Shown here: positions 54,046 to 63,342 of the stretch, piece by piece
Numbering within the stretch: the first letter of the stretch is position 1
Layout of the letters: the number at the start of each line of letters is the position of its first letter
From: Caryophanales bacterium UBA2289
GTDB lineage: Bacteria; Bacillota_I; Bacilli_A; Izemoplasmatales; Hujiaoplasmataceae
DNA: 64,000 nucleotides
Assembly (NCBI GenBank): GCA_002345505.1
Contig: DDWJ01000032.1
Location: forward strand, 58,534-122,533
Direction: 5' to 3'
The notes under the pieces: model-generated
Seen by the model: the letters and a program-made list of their open reading frames with translations, nothing else
What the model was told of the DNA's origin: nothing
Database searches by the model: none
Translations under genes and position numbers: made by a program

Positions 54046-55746
54046 TTACATTCTTCTGATAACCTGCATACCCAATAATTTCATGCCCTCATCAAGGATA
54101 TTTCTGATAATTGAAATCAACGTAAGTTTTGTATTCCTTTCGATTTTATCGCTCACCATAATTTTTTCCTTGGCATAAAAAGTGTTAAAATAACTAGCCA
54201 AATTCAATAAATACTTCGCTAATACTGAAGGCGAATATTCATTCTTGGCCTTAATTAATATTTCTTCATACTGAGCGATAGTTTTGATGAGGTCAAAACT
54301 ATGATCAGTCATAAATAATTCAAAATCAATTTTCTTATCATCGTACTCATTTTCTTCTAAAACTGAGCTGATTCTAACCGATGTATATTGTAAATATGGT
54401 CCAGTTTGTCCGACAAAATTAACCATGTCTTCTAAATTAAACTCTACATCGTTAGTACGGTAATTTTTAAGATCGTTAAAGATTATCGCTGATACACCAA
54501 TCTTCTCCGATACTTCTTCTTTATTAGCTAAATCCGGGTTTTTATCATTAATATAAGCAAGTGATAAACCAGATGCTTCTTTTAAAACATCCTCTAATTT
54601 CACTATTTTACCTTTTCTCGTCGACATTTTTTTTCCGTCTTGAAGTACAAGTCCGAAATTAATATGGTGGATATCTTGATAAAAATCATAACCCATCTTT
54701 TTAACAACGGCTTTTAGTTGCTCGAAGTGAAGTTTTTGTTCATTTCCAACAACATACAAAACTTCATCAAAATCATAAGTATTTTTGCGGTAGAATAGCG
54801 CCGCCAAATCTCTAGTTATATAAAGTGTGGACCCATCGCTTTTTTGAATCAATGCCGGCGGCATATCTTCACCTAAATCGACAATCATCGCTCCTTCATC
54901 CTTTTTAAGTAATCCTTTTAGCGTTAACTCATCAACAACAGCTTGCATTTTATCATTGTAAAAAGCTTCGCCATTATAAGAGTCAAAATGAACGTCTAAC
55001 ATTTTATAAACTTTCATATATTCTTCTAAAGAAACTTCTCTAAAATGTTCCCAAAGTTTATTATACTCAGGATTACCTAACTCAAGCTCCTTAAAAATCT
55101 CTCTTGCCTTGTCTTCGATCTCAGGACTTTCCTTCGCTAACTCATGAAACTCTACATAAAGTTTTACTAACTCTTCAATTGGATTTTCATCAACTTTAGC
55201 TCTATCTCCGAAATTTAAATAGGCATAAATTATTTTCCCGAACTGAGTTCCAAAATCGCCTAAATGATTGATTCTTACAACCTTATAACCTAACTTCTCC
55301 ATAATATTTCCAATCGCATGACCAATAATTGTCGAACGCAAATGTCCAACGGAAAATGGTTTTGCGATATTTGGAGACGAGTAATCGATACAGACAGTTT
55401 TATCTTTACCAATTTCATATTTGAAACTAGTTACATTAGCTGCCTCATTAATGACTTCTTTAGCAAAAACTAAACGATCGAATGTAAGATTGATAAAACC
55501 GCCAACACGATTGACTTCCTTAAACCACTCGTAAACCTGTGATTGTTCAAGTGCTTCAATCACAACATCCACTACTTCACTAAGCGGTTTGTTTACCGCT
55601 TTCACAATTGAAAAAACCGGTATTGAAATATCGCCTAAATTGGTGGTTTTCGGTTCTTCAACAACCACATTGATTTCTTGATTATAAACGCTAGATAGTT
55701 TAACTTCTAACTCACTTCTTAATCTGCTCTTAATTTTATCGATCAT
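54046..55746 (-). CDS. argS: Arginyl-tRNA synthetase
   Basis: This 566-residue class I synthetase has an N-terminal Arg_tRNA_synt_N domain, the HIGH-like motif SPNIAKPFSVGHLRST, the KMSK-like KKMSTRKG, and a DALR anticodon-binding domain ending with QVIRRM. It charges tRNA-Arg. The length is typical. No T-box leader is seen in the short upstream spacer. Confidence 0.97.
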   Translation of the reverse strand: MIDKIKSRLRSELEVKLSSVYNQEINVVVEEPKTTNLGDISIPVFSIVKAVNKPLSEVVDVVIEALEQSQVYEWFKEVNRVGGFINLTFDRLVFAKEVINEAANVTSFKYEIGKDKTVCIDYSSPNIAKPFSVGHLRSTIIGHAIGNIMEKLGYKVVRINHLGDFGTQFGKIIYAYLNFGDRAKVDENPIEELVKLYVEFHELAKESPEIEDKAREIFKELELGNPEYNKLWEHFREVSLEEYMKVYKMLDVHFDSYNGEAFYNDKMQAVVDELTLKGLLKKDEGAMIVDLGEDMPPALIQKSDGSTLYITRDLAALFYRKNTYDFDEVLYVVGNEQKLHFEQLKAVVKKMGYDFYQDIHHINFGLVLQDGKKMSTRKGKIVKLEDVLKEASGLSLAYINDKNPDLANKEEVSEKIGVSAIIFNDLKNYRTNDVEFNLEDMVNFVGQTGPYLQYTSVRISSVLEENEYDDKKIDFELFMTDHSFDLIKTIAQYEEILIKAKNEYSPSVLAKYLLNLASYFNTFYAKEKIMVSDKIERNTKLTLISIIRNILDEGMKLLGMQVIRRM

Positions 55747-55793
55747 TTTATCATCTCCATCACATATAATATTTTAGCACAAATAAATTGTTA

Positions 55794-57635
55794 TTACTCT
55801 AAAATATCTAATTCTTCCATCTTTAAATATAAACTTTCCAACTCTTCTTCTTTCTCTTTGATAACTTGTTCCTGGGACCTGTATTTTTCTACATCAGTGT
55901 AGATATCACTCAAGAAAAGTGATTGATGTAATTCTTTCAAATCAACTTCTAAATCAGAAATTTGTTTCGAAAGCTTTTTCTTAATTTTTTCATTATATTC
56001 AAAAAGATTTTTTGGCCTTTGTTTAATTTTTTCTTTTGAAGTTTCTTGCTTTTCTAAATACTTCAAATACTCTTCATAATTACCTTCATAAATATGAGCC
56101 TCTGTATCTAATTTAATTATCTTTGATGCGACCTTATTAATAAAATAGCGGTCATGAGAAATAAAGATTATTGGTCCATCATATTCGTCAAAAATATCTT
56201 CAATAACATTTTTTGAATCAATATCTAAATGATTAGTCGGTTCATCGAGAATTAAGATATCCGGTCTTGAAAGCATCAATAACAATATTTGCAATTTAAC
56301 AAGTTCTCCCCCGCTTAAAACCTTAACCTTTTTAAAAACATCTTCACCAGTAAATTCCACCTTCGCTAAATCACTTCTTACTTCATATAGTGTTTTGCTC
56401 GGATAGATTCCATGAATTGTTTCCATCAATGTTAAATCAGGATTAAAGTTACTTAAATTCTGATCGAAATATCCTATCTTCATTTCTTTTAAAAAGTTAT
56501 ATTCTCCAGATAACGGTAAAACCTCACCTAAGAAAGTTTTTATTAAAGTAGTTTTTCCAGTACCATTATTTCCAATAATACCAACCTTTTCAAATCCACG
56601 CATCTTCATATTGATATTACTAATTAAAGGCTTATCGTAACCGATACTTAAATCATTTAACTCTAAGATATAAGCATTAGTTGGTCTCTTTGTTTTAAAG
56701 TTAATATTCAAATGATTTGTCGTGCGATTCGGTAACTCGATTCTATCAATTCTATTAATCTTTTTTATCCGATCTTGAGCGCTCTTAGCTTTAGTTGCTT
56801 TATAGCGGAACCTATCGACAAAACTTTGTAAATGCGCAATCTGTTTTTGTTGCTTCTCATACTTCTTTAACAACAAGTCATAACGATTAATCTTCTCAAC
56901 TTCATACTCATCATAATTACCATGATAAACCTCAATTGATTGATTATCGATTTCATAGATTTTTCTTACGACTTTATTAATAAAATATTTATCATGGGTA
57001 ATAATCAAAACCGCTCCACGATAACTTTTCAAATAGTCTTCTAACCATTCAATAATTTCAATATCCATATGATTAGTTGGTTCATCGAGAATCAATAAAT
57101 CCGGTTCAAGCATTAATAATTTAGCAAAGGCTATTCTGGTTTTTTCACCACCAGAAAAACTTTCAATAATCCGTTCATATTCTTCTTTTTTGAAACCAAA
57201 TCTTGTTAATAACATATCAACTTTGGTTAAATAGTCATACCCGCCATTGATTAAAAACTCATGTTCCTTGTCGCTATATCTTTTTAAAGCAAGCTCAGAA
57301 TGATCGCTTTCTAAATTCAAAGCTAATTGATGAAGTTCTTTTTCAATCCGAATAATATCTTTAAAAGGAATCAAGCATTCATCAATTAAAGTATTCTCAG
57401 TTGATTCAATTATTTTTTGTGATAAATAACCAACTTTTGCCTGCCTAAAAATAAAAATTTCCCCAGAATCTGGGGTAATTTCATTTAATATCATCTTTAT
57501 TAAAGTCGTCTTGCCGACACCATTGCGTCCAATCAAAGCCACTTTCTCATTGCTGTTAATCTCTAAAGAAATATTGTCAAAAAGCACATTACCGCCAAAT
57601 GTTTTATTTAGGTTATTTATTCGTAATAAGTTCAT
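55794..57635 (-). CDS. ABC-F family ATPase (ribosome-associated)
   Basis: This 613-residue soluble protein has two ABC domains (Walker A GRNGVGKTT and GNNGTGKTT; signatures FSGGEKTR and LSGGELVK; Walker B LLILDEPTNHMD and ILILDEPTNHLD). A linker between domains and a C-terminal coiled coil (about 530-613) are present. ABC-F proteins act on the ribosome. This one resembles the YdiF/Uup housekeeping type rather than an antibiotic-resistance type. AGGTGGTG precedes the ATG. Confidence 0.9.
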   Translation of the reverse strand: MNLLRINNLNKTFGGNVLFDNISLEINSNEKVALIGRNGVGKTTLIKMILNEITPDSGEIFIFRQAKVGYLSQKIIESTENTLIDECLIPFKDIIRIEKELHQLALNLESDHSELALKRYSDKEHEFLINGGYDYLTKVDMLLTRFGFKKEEYERIIESFSGGEKTRIAFAKLLMLEPDLLILDEPTNHMDIEIIEWLEDYLKSYRGAVLIITHDKYFINKVVRKIYEIDNQSIEVYHGNYDEYEVEKINRYDLLLKKYEKQQKQIAHLQSFVDRFRYKATKAKSAQDRIKKINRIDRIELPNRTTNHLNINFKTKRPTNAYILELNDLSIGYDKPLISNINMKMRGFEKVGIIGNNGTGKTTLIKTFLGEVLPLSGEYNFLKEMKIGYFDQNLSNFNPDLTLMETIHGIYPSKTLYEVRSDLAKVEFTGEDVFKKVKVLSGGELVKLQILLLMLSRPDILILDEPTNHLDIDSKNVIEDIFDEYDGPIIFISHDRYFINKVASKIIKLDTEAHIYEGNYEEYLKYLEKQETSKEKIKQRPKNLFEYNEKIKKKLSKQISDLEVDLKELHQSLFLSDIYTDVEKYRSQEQVIKEKEEELESLYLKMEELDILE

Positions 57636-57755
57636 AGTGTCACCACCTAAAGTTACAAATTTAGCGATTTTAAATTGCTCGCCATAAATATTCTAGCAAA
57701 TAAATATTCATTTTACAACAAAATATTTATTCGAATTCAAAATAAATTAAAATAC

Positions 57756-57989
57756 TTATGCTGGGTTGATTATAGAAACGACGCCAATAGTAATATAATA
57801 CAAGCCGCCAAACATCAATAAAGCTCCCATAATAACCGTGACAATCACTGCTCCTTTTTGTGGTTCAACTGAAGTTTTGTATTTATAGTTCATCATTCCT
57901 TTGATAAACTTTCTTGGGTAAAAGGATAATCTAAATCCTACAAGGAAAAAGAGTAGTCCTACTACTATTCCTAAAATTGATATAAACAT
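57756..57989 (-). CDS. Small membrane protein, unknown
   Basis: This 77-residue protein has two predicted membrane helices (about 2-22 and 48-70) and a short basic loop between them. I do not recognise a family. It ends 12 nt before the upstream E2-like gene and has a GAGTGG ribosome site, so it may be co-transcribed with it. Confidence 0.6.
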   Translation of the reverse strand: MFISILGIVVGLLFFLVGFRLSFYPRKFIKGMMNYKYKTSVEPQKGAVIVTVIMGALLMFGGLYYITIGVVSIINPA

Positions 57990-58001
57990 AATTCCACTCC
58001 T

Positions 58002-58862
58002 CTAGTCGTCTAAAACAACGTTTTCATTTCTTTCATCAAGAATATAAGGGTTTTCCATAATTTTCTTGAATTCTCTTAAGCTTAAGCTATTGTATAAACC
58101 ATCACTGATTCTTTCGTCAATGACGATACCCATTTTCATAATCTTTTTTACGCCTATTTCTTTTGTTGCTAAATCAATCACTCTTGGTTCTAATGTTTCC
58201 TTACCCATTGACACAAAAAGACCGGTTGTTCCAAAGTTATAAATATGATGGTAAACAGTTTCCATCTTAATTGATTTTAAATTAACTAAAAAAATTGATG
58301 TATGGAAAGGAGATGCGTCAATAACTTTCTTTGGTAACATTCCATGCTTATCCATCCACATTAAGAACCTGACCATAACTTTGATAAAGAAATTAGGTAC
58401 TCTAGTCAATACTTTAGCTATATTATCAGTATCATTCTTAATATCGCCTTTATTTTCGTTTACAGTCTTATGGACTTTATCCATTACTTCTTTGATTGAT
58501 TCTGATCCGTCAAATGTCAATTTAATTGTAGTTTCTTCTGCTTCATCAGTTAATCTCTTTTTAACAGCTAAAGATATTTGGATATTATTACGCTTAAAAA
58601 TTCTACCGTTTACGATAAAGCGATTTAATTTTGGTCTCATTGACACAACTCTAACAAATGAAGCCATACAAATATCCATGTAGGTTAATCTTAACCCTTC
58701 AGTTTTTCTTTTTTCAAGAATATATTTATCCATGTTTTCACAATCGATTTCTTGCAATTGCATAACCATTGCATCATTTCTATGAAACATGATATGTGGA
58801 ACAAGTCTCATAAATGGATCGATATTTTTTACTTTTTTACCATCACTTCTTAATCCGAACAT
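58002..58862 (-). CDS. E2-acyltransferase-like protein lacking the catalytic His
   Basis: This 286-residue protein matches the catalytic domain of 2-oxoacid dehydrogenase E2/chloramphenicol-acetyltransferase-fold enzymes, but has no lipoyl or subunit-binding domain. The canonical DHRVxDG near the C terminus reads DERISDG (E at about 250), so the catalytic His is replaced by Glu. IDASPFHTSIFL precedes it. There are no E1 or E3 genes nearby. Catalysis of the usual type is unlikely; a structural or different acyl-transfer role is possible. Confidence 0.75.
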   Translation of the reverse strand: MFGLRSDGKKVKNIDPFMRLVPHIMFHRNDAMVMQLQEIDCENMDKYILEKRKTEGLRLTYMDICMASFVRVVSMRPKLNRFIVNGRIFKRNNIQISLAVKKRLTDEAEETTIKLTFDGSESIKEVMDKVHKTVNENKGDIKNDTDNIAKVLTRVPNFFIKVMVRFLMWMDKHGMLPKKVIDASPFHTSIFLVNLKSIKMETVYHHIYNFGTTGLFVSMGKETLEPRVIDLATKEIGVKKIMKMGIVIDERISDGLYNSLSLREFKKIMENPYILDERNENVVLDD

Positions 58863-59019
58863 TGTGCGCCTCCAATTAAAATTACAATTGATTTTATCAC
58901 ACTTTTAATTTAATGACAATTACTTATCATCACAAAAATTTCATATTCAAGAACTATGGTTTTTTATGTCAAAATATGTTATAGTTTTTAATATAAAATA
59001 TAAAAAGGAGATTTGCTTG

Positions 59020-59739
59020 ATGATTTTCAAGAAATATGGCTATATTATTATCCCCTTCACTTTAGTAATGCTATTTTTGTTTATTACTTATTTTGGTAAT
59101 CAATGGTATGCTGAAACATTCGGAAACCCCGGAGTAGACTACTCTTACATCTTTTTAAGTTTTAATGAAAAAGTTCCGTTCTTGCCTTGGACAATTTACC
59201 CTTATATTGTGGCTTATCCATTTTGGGCAATGACATTTATCTACATCAGCATGAGATCTAAAGAAAGCATGTATAAAATTGCCTTTATTGCAGTTGTCAC
59301 TTTCACTATCTGTGGTATCTGGTATTTCTTTTGGCAATCGGATGTTGCTGCTTGGAGATTAACTTCAGGACTATTCTTAAACGACAACCTCTTGACACCA
59401 AGAACCGATTTAACTTTCACAGAGTCTATTGTTGTTTGGATTTATAACGCAGCTGGACCAAGAAACGCCCTTCCTTCTATGCATACATTGATGAGTTGGT
59501 TGTGTATTATTGCTCTAAGATTGGATAAAAAAATTCCAATACTACCAAAAATCATTATCTGGGTTTTATCATTAGCAATTATCATCGCGACTCAAACATT
59601 AAAGCAACATTACGTGATTGATTTAATTGCAGGAGTAATCTTAGCCGAAGTGGCTTACTGGACTCTAAAGGATTCGAAAATCGTCAAAAGCTTTGCTGGT
59701 TTAATTGGTTCAATAAATATAAAATTTAAATTAGAATAG
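59020..59739 (+). CDS. PAP2-superfamily membrane phosphatase (Aur1/Ipt1-like)
   Basis: This 239-residue protein has about six membrane helices. The LPSMHTLMSW segment is the PAP2 C2 motif (PSxH), and KQHYVIDLIAG is the C3 motif (HxxxD). The C1 motif is weak. The family dephosphorylates lipid phosphates or transfers head groups. AAAAGGAG 9 nt before ATG 59020 decides this start over an earlier in-frame ATG at 58966. Confidence 0.75.
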   Translation: MIFKKYGYIIIPFTLVMLFLFITYFGNQWYAETFGNPGVDYSYIFLSFNEKVPFLPWTIYPYIVAYPFWAMTFIYISMRSKESMYKIAFIAVVTFTICGIWYFFWQSDVAAWRLTSGLFLNDNLLTPRTDLTFTESIVVWIYNAAGPRNALPSMHTLMSWLCIIALRLDKKIPILPKIIIWVLSLAIIIATQTLKQHYVIDLIAGVILAEVAYWTLKDSKIVKSFAGLIGSINIKFKLE

Positions 59740-59748
59740 TTTACAACA

Positions 59749-59762
59749 TGAAAACGTTTTAA
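59749..59762 (+). promoter_or_regulatory. cre-like site
   Basis: TGAAAACGTTTTAA matches the CcpA cre consensus TGWAANCGNTNWCA at 13 of 14 positions (A in place of C at position 13). It lies between the PAP2 stop and its terminator, 105 nt before glnA. Confidence 0.3.
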
Positions 59763-59765
59763 CTG

Positions 59766-59804
59766 AAGCAAATGAATCACTACTATTGATTTATTTGCTT
59801 TTTG
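59766..59804 (+). terminator. Terminator of the PAP2 gene
   Basis: A 14-bp stem (59766-59779 with 59787-59800, one G-T wobble, 7-nt loop) is followed by TTTTG. It separates the PAP2 gene from glnA. Confidence 0.82.
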
Positions 59805-59866
59805 TTTATATAATACATCAATATTACTAAAGATAAAAAATTTGATAAGATATATAGGGGTAGGGT

Positions 59867-61207
59867 ATGAAAAAATATACAAGAAACAGCATTTTAGAGA
59901 ACGCTAAAGAAGAAAATGTCAGGTATATTAGACTGATGTTTACCGATATCATCGGAACAATAAAAAGTGTAGAAATTCCTGTAGGTCAACTTGAAAGAGC
60001 TTTGGATGGGAAAGTTATGTTTGATGGTTCTTCAATTGAAGGTTTTGTAAGAATCATGGAAGCGGATATGTATTTAAGACCTGATTATGATACTTGGCTA
60101 ATTCTTTCTTGGGAAGAATCAAAATACGGAAAAGTCGCAAGATTAATTTGTGATGTTTATACACCTGATGGAGTAGCTTCAACCGTTGATCCAAGATCAA
60201 ATCTAAAAAGGATTGTAAACCGAATGAAAGATTTAGGTTTTTCAACTCTAAATATTGGCTTCGAACCTGAGTTTTTCTTATTTAAACTTGATGAAGCTGG
60301 TAATGTTACTTTAAATCCAATCGACCATGGCGGGTATTTCGATTTATCTCCAATTGATGGTTCAGGAGATTGCCGTAGAGATATTGTACTTGAATTAGAA
60401 AAAATCGGTTTCAATATTGAAGCGTCACATCACGAAGTTGCACATAGCCAAAATGAAATAAATTTTGAGTTCTCAAATATTATTGAAGCTTGTGATAAAG
60501 TGCAAACATTTAAACTAGTTGTTAAAAATATAGCAAGACGTCATAATTTACATGCAACATTCATGCCAAAACCAATTGCAAATATCAATGGTTCAGGAAT
60601 GCATACCAATTGTTCTTTAGCTGATTTAGAAGGAAATAACGCTTTTTATGATGAAAAAGACCCAATGGGATTATCTCTAGTAGCTAGACAATGGATTACT
60701 GGAATTTTAACTCATTCAAGAAACTTCTGCGCAATAACAAACCCTACCGTAAACTCATACAAAAGACTAGTTCCTGGATACGAAGCTCCTTGCTACGTAT
60801 CGTGGTCAGAGCATAACCGTAGCGTTATGATAAGAATTCCGGCTACAAGAGGTAGAACTACAAGAACGGAAATCCGTTCAGTAGACACTACAGCTAACCC
60901 ATATTTAGCCGTAGCTGTTATCTTAGCATCTGGACTTGATGCGATTGAAAACAACTTACCGTTAATAAAACCAATCAATGAGAATCTTTTTGAATTAACA
61001 CCAGATCAAAGAGAAGCTTTAGGTGTAAAAAACCTTCCTGACAATCTAAAAGAAGCAATCGACCTACTAAAAGAAGATAAATTAATGAAAGAAACTCTAG
61101 GAGATCATATCTTCAATAAGTTTATTGAATTAAAAAACAAAGAATGGGAAGAGTTCAAAAAAACTGTAACTGAATGGGAAATAAAAAAATACATTAATAT
61201 CATTTAA
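59867..61207 (+). CDS. glnA: Glutamine synthetase type I (alpha)
   Basis: This 446-residue enzyme makes glutamine from glutamate and ammonia (EC 6.3.1.2). It has MFDGSSIEGFVR with the feedback Arg at 62, GSGMHTN, NPTVNSYKRLVPGYEAP, and IRIPATRG. The length and the absence of an adenylylation Tyr region match the GSI-alpha form of Bacillota. It can assimilate ammonia released by the purine-degrading enzymes. The ribosome site is GGGGTAGGG. A TATAAT lies near 59806, and no GlnR box was recognised. Confidence 0.97.
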   Translation: MKKYTRNSILENAKEENVRYIRLMFTDIIGTIKSVEIPVGQLERALDGKVMFDGSSIEGFVRIMEADMYLRPDYDTWLILSWEESKYGKVARLICDVYTPDGVASTVDPRSNLKRIVNRMKDLGFSTLNIGFEPEFFLFKLDEAGNVTLNPIDHGGYFDLSPIDGSGDCRRDIVLELEKIGFNIEASHHEVAHSQNEINFEFSNIIEACDKVQTFKLVVKNIARRHNLHATFMPKPIANINGSGMHTNCSLADLEGNNAFYDEKDPMGLSLVARQWITGILTHSRNFCAITNPTVNSYKRLVPGYEAPCYVSWSEHNRSVMIRIPATRGRTTRTEIRSVDTTANPYLAVAVILASGLDAIENNLPLIKPINENLFELTPDQREALGVKNLPDNLKEAIDLLKEDKLMKETLGDHIFNKFIELKNKEWEEFKKTVTEWEIKKYINII

Positions 61208-61225
61208 AAATATAAAGCAAAAATT

Positions 61226-61253
61226 AAAGGGCTAGAAATTCTAGCCCTTTTAC
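61226..61253. terminator. Bidirectional terminator between glnA and pyk
   Basis: A perfect 10-bp stem (61226-61235 with 61241-61250, 5-nt loop) with flanking A- and T-runs lies between the convergent genes glnA and pyk. Confidence 0.88.
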
Positions 61254-62671
61254 TATTCTATATCTACAATTCTCATTGTATTAGTTGACCCGTGTTTTTG
61301 ACCCCATCCTGAAGTTATTACCATTGTAGCTCCATTCTTAAATCCAAAATCCTTCGCTACTTCAATCGCAACTTCATCATGATATCTTAAATCAGTGACA
61401 TTTTCCCCGATTGTTGCGAAAACTCCCCAGTAATAAGATAATCTTTGACAAGTTTCAACACTATCAGTAATCGCAATAATTGGAACACCCGGTCTAAACT
61501 TGCACATTCTCTTCGCAGTACCACCAGTCTCTGTGAAGGCAATAATAACTTCTGCTTTTGGCAAAGTTAATACTGTTTGACTTACGGCAATTCCAATTGC
61601 GTCATTTGTAGTTTGGTGCGACGACTTAATTGCTTTTTGTAATCTCTCTTCGTAAGGGATAATATCTTCAATAGCCTTAGCGATTGTATCCATCGTCAAA
61701 ACCGCTTCAATTGGATATTCTCCAGCAGCTGTTTCTCCAGATAACATAATTGCATCTGACCCATCCAAAATAGCATTTGCCACATCACTTGCCTCAGCTC
61801 TAGTTGGTCTTGGAGACACCATCATTGATTCTAGCATATGTGTAGCTGTAATTACAGGTTTACCAACTTCATTTGCTTTTTGAATTAACTTCTTTTGATA
61901 GATCGGGACCAACTGCGTTGAAACCTCAACACCCAAGTCACCTCTAGCCACCATGATTCCATCAACCACTTCCAAGATGCTATTGATGTTATCGACACCT
62001 TCTTGGTTTTCAATCTTAGCTATAAGTTCAATCGTTTCAGAATTTTCTTGTTTTAAGATTTCTCTAACCGCTAAAACATCCTCTTTTCTTCTAACAAATG
62101 ATAAAGCTATCATATCAACTTTATTATGACAAGCAAAGCGAATATCTTCATCATCTTTTTTGGAAATGAAAGGCATTGATAATTTCACATTTGGAACATT
62201 AACGCCTTTTCTACTTTTTATAACTCCAAAATTATTGACAATACATGTAAACTCGCCGATGCCTTTGTCTACAACCGTAAGTCTCATCTTACCATCATCT
62301 ATTAACAAAAAATCCCCTACATTAATATCGTCGAATAGTTCCGGAGAAGAGATATGGAAAGCCTCTTTATTTCCTAAAACATCAGCTTTTAAGACTTTAA
62401 CATGATCGCCAGTTTTAAATTCCGCTTTTCCGTTTTCAAACATTCCCGTTCTAATTTCAGGTCCCTTTGTATCAGCCATAATTCCAATATAGCGATTTAA
62501 ATCTTTAGCGATACTTCTAATCATTTCGATACGTTTTTTATGTTCCTCTGGATTACCGTGAGAAAAATTCAATCTTCCAACATTCATTCCTGCATTTATG
62601 ATTTTTTCAATCATCTCTGGAGAATCAATTGCTGGTCCAATTGTACATACTATCTTAGTTTTTCTTTTCAT
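61253..62671 (-). CDS. pyk: Pyruvate kinase
   Basis: This 472-residue glycolytic enzyme makes pyruvate and ATP from phosphoenolpyruvate (EC 2.7.1.40). It has VGRLNFSHG, DTKGPEIRTG, MVARGDLGVEV, ATHMLESM and the C-terminal regulatory domain with FTETGGTAKR. It lacks the extra PEP-utilising C-terminal domain of some Bacillota enzymes. GAGGTG precedes the ATG. Confidence 0.97.
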   Translation of the reverse strand: MKRKTKIVCTIGPAIDSPEMIEKIINAGMNVGRLNFSHGNPEEHKKRIEMIRSIAKDLNRYIGIMADTKGPEIRTGMFENGKAEFKTGDHVKVLKADVLGNKEAFHISSPELFDDINVGDFLLIDDGKMRLTVVDKGIGEFTCIVNNFGVIKSRKGVNVPNVKLSMPFISKKDDEDIRFACHNKVDMIALSFVRRKEDVLAVREILKQENSETIELIAKIENQEGVDNINSILEVVDGIMVARGDLGVEVSTQLVPIYQKKLIQKANEVGKPVITATHMLESMMVSPRPTRAEASDVANAILDGSDAIMLSGETAAGEYPIEAVLTMDTIAKAIEDIIPYEERLQKAIKSSHQTTNDAIGIAVSQTVLTLPKAEVIIAFTETGGTAKRMCKFRPGVPIIAITDSVETCQRLSYYWGVFATIGENVTDLRYHDEVAIEVAKDFGFKNGATMVITSGWGQKHGSTNTMRIVDIE

Positions 62672-62727
62672 ATTCGCACCTCTTATATACTAATTCTATT
62701 ATACTATAAAAACCATTTTTTTATCTA

Positions 62728-62830
62728 GAAAAAATAAAAAGCGGAGAAACTAATAAATCTGTTTCTCCGTAATAACCATTACACTTTTCTCCAAGAGGAC
62801 TTATAATCTCCCCTAAATACCTTGGAGTAA
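62728..62830 (-). ncRNA. Candidate small structured RNA with its own terminator
   Basis: The spacer between the LiaF-like gene and pyk holds three consecutive hairpins on the minus strand. The first pairs 62789-62794 with 62822-62827 and, inside it, 62795-62799 with 62809-62813; the G-U pair there is possible only in the minus-strand RNA. The second is GTAAT-loop-ATTAC (62769-62782). The third is a 9-bp stem (62742-62750 with 62761-62769) followed by CTTTTTATTTTTT, a clear terminator. I match it to no known riboswitch or sRNA. It may also be the 3' UTR of the LiaF-like mRNA. Confidence 0.5.
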
Positions 62831-62880
62831 TATGAGTATTTTGTTGAATTTATGTTTTTCGTAAATAACAAAAATACAAC

Positions 62881-63171
62881 TTATCTCTTAATAAACAACC
62901 CGATACCTAAAACGATTAATACTCCTGGTAATAGATATCCATCTAAATCTATACCTTGCTCTCTCAAAAGCAAGACAATACCTACAATTAACAATATCAT
63001 ATTGCCTACCGTAACGCCTTGTTTTGACATGGACATTAAAGCCGGAATTATCAATAGTAAAGTCCACCATCCAGAAAAAAAGATGTCAAATGGAATAACA
63101 TTTAGTTTATCTAATAAAAATAATACTCCAAGAACTATCAATACTACACCAAACACTTTTTTATTTGTCAT
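62881..63171 (-). CDS. LiaF/LiaI-like membrane protein
   Basis: This 96-residue protein has three to four short membrane helices of the pattern seen in LiaF transmembrane-domain proteins (VLIVLGVLFLLDKL, IPFDIFFSGWWTLLLIIPA, VLLLREQGID, LPGVLIVLGIGLFI). These are linked to envelope-stress systems, but no LiaRS genes are near. GAGGGAAA precedes the ATG. Confidence 0.7.
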   Translation of the reverse strand: MTNKKVFGVVLIVLGVLFLLDKLNVIPFDIFFSGWWTLLLIIPALMSMSKQGVTVGNMILLIVGIVLLLREQGIDLDGYLLPGVLIVLGIGLFIKR

Positions 63172-63299
63172 AAATTTTCCCTCATTTCTTCACTAGTAAA
63201 TTCTATCGAAATTTAAGTCTTTTGTCAAATGTTACAGAAAAAATTATAAAAAAGGGGCTGTAAAGAAATAAAATAGATAAACAGCCTATAAAAACTCAA

Positions 63300-63327
63300 A
63301 ACCGGACCCACAAGGGACCGGTTTTTT
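63300..63327 (+). terminator. Insulating terminator inside the IS1182 left end
   Basis: A 10-bp stem with one mismatch (loop ACAA) is followed by TTTTTT and precedes the transposase promoter-like TATAAT. Insertion elements often carry such read-in blocks. Confidence 0.75.
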
Positions 63328-63342
63328 GGTATAATATAAGTT

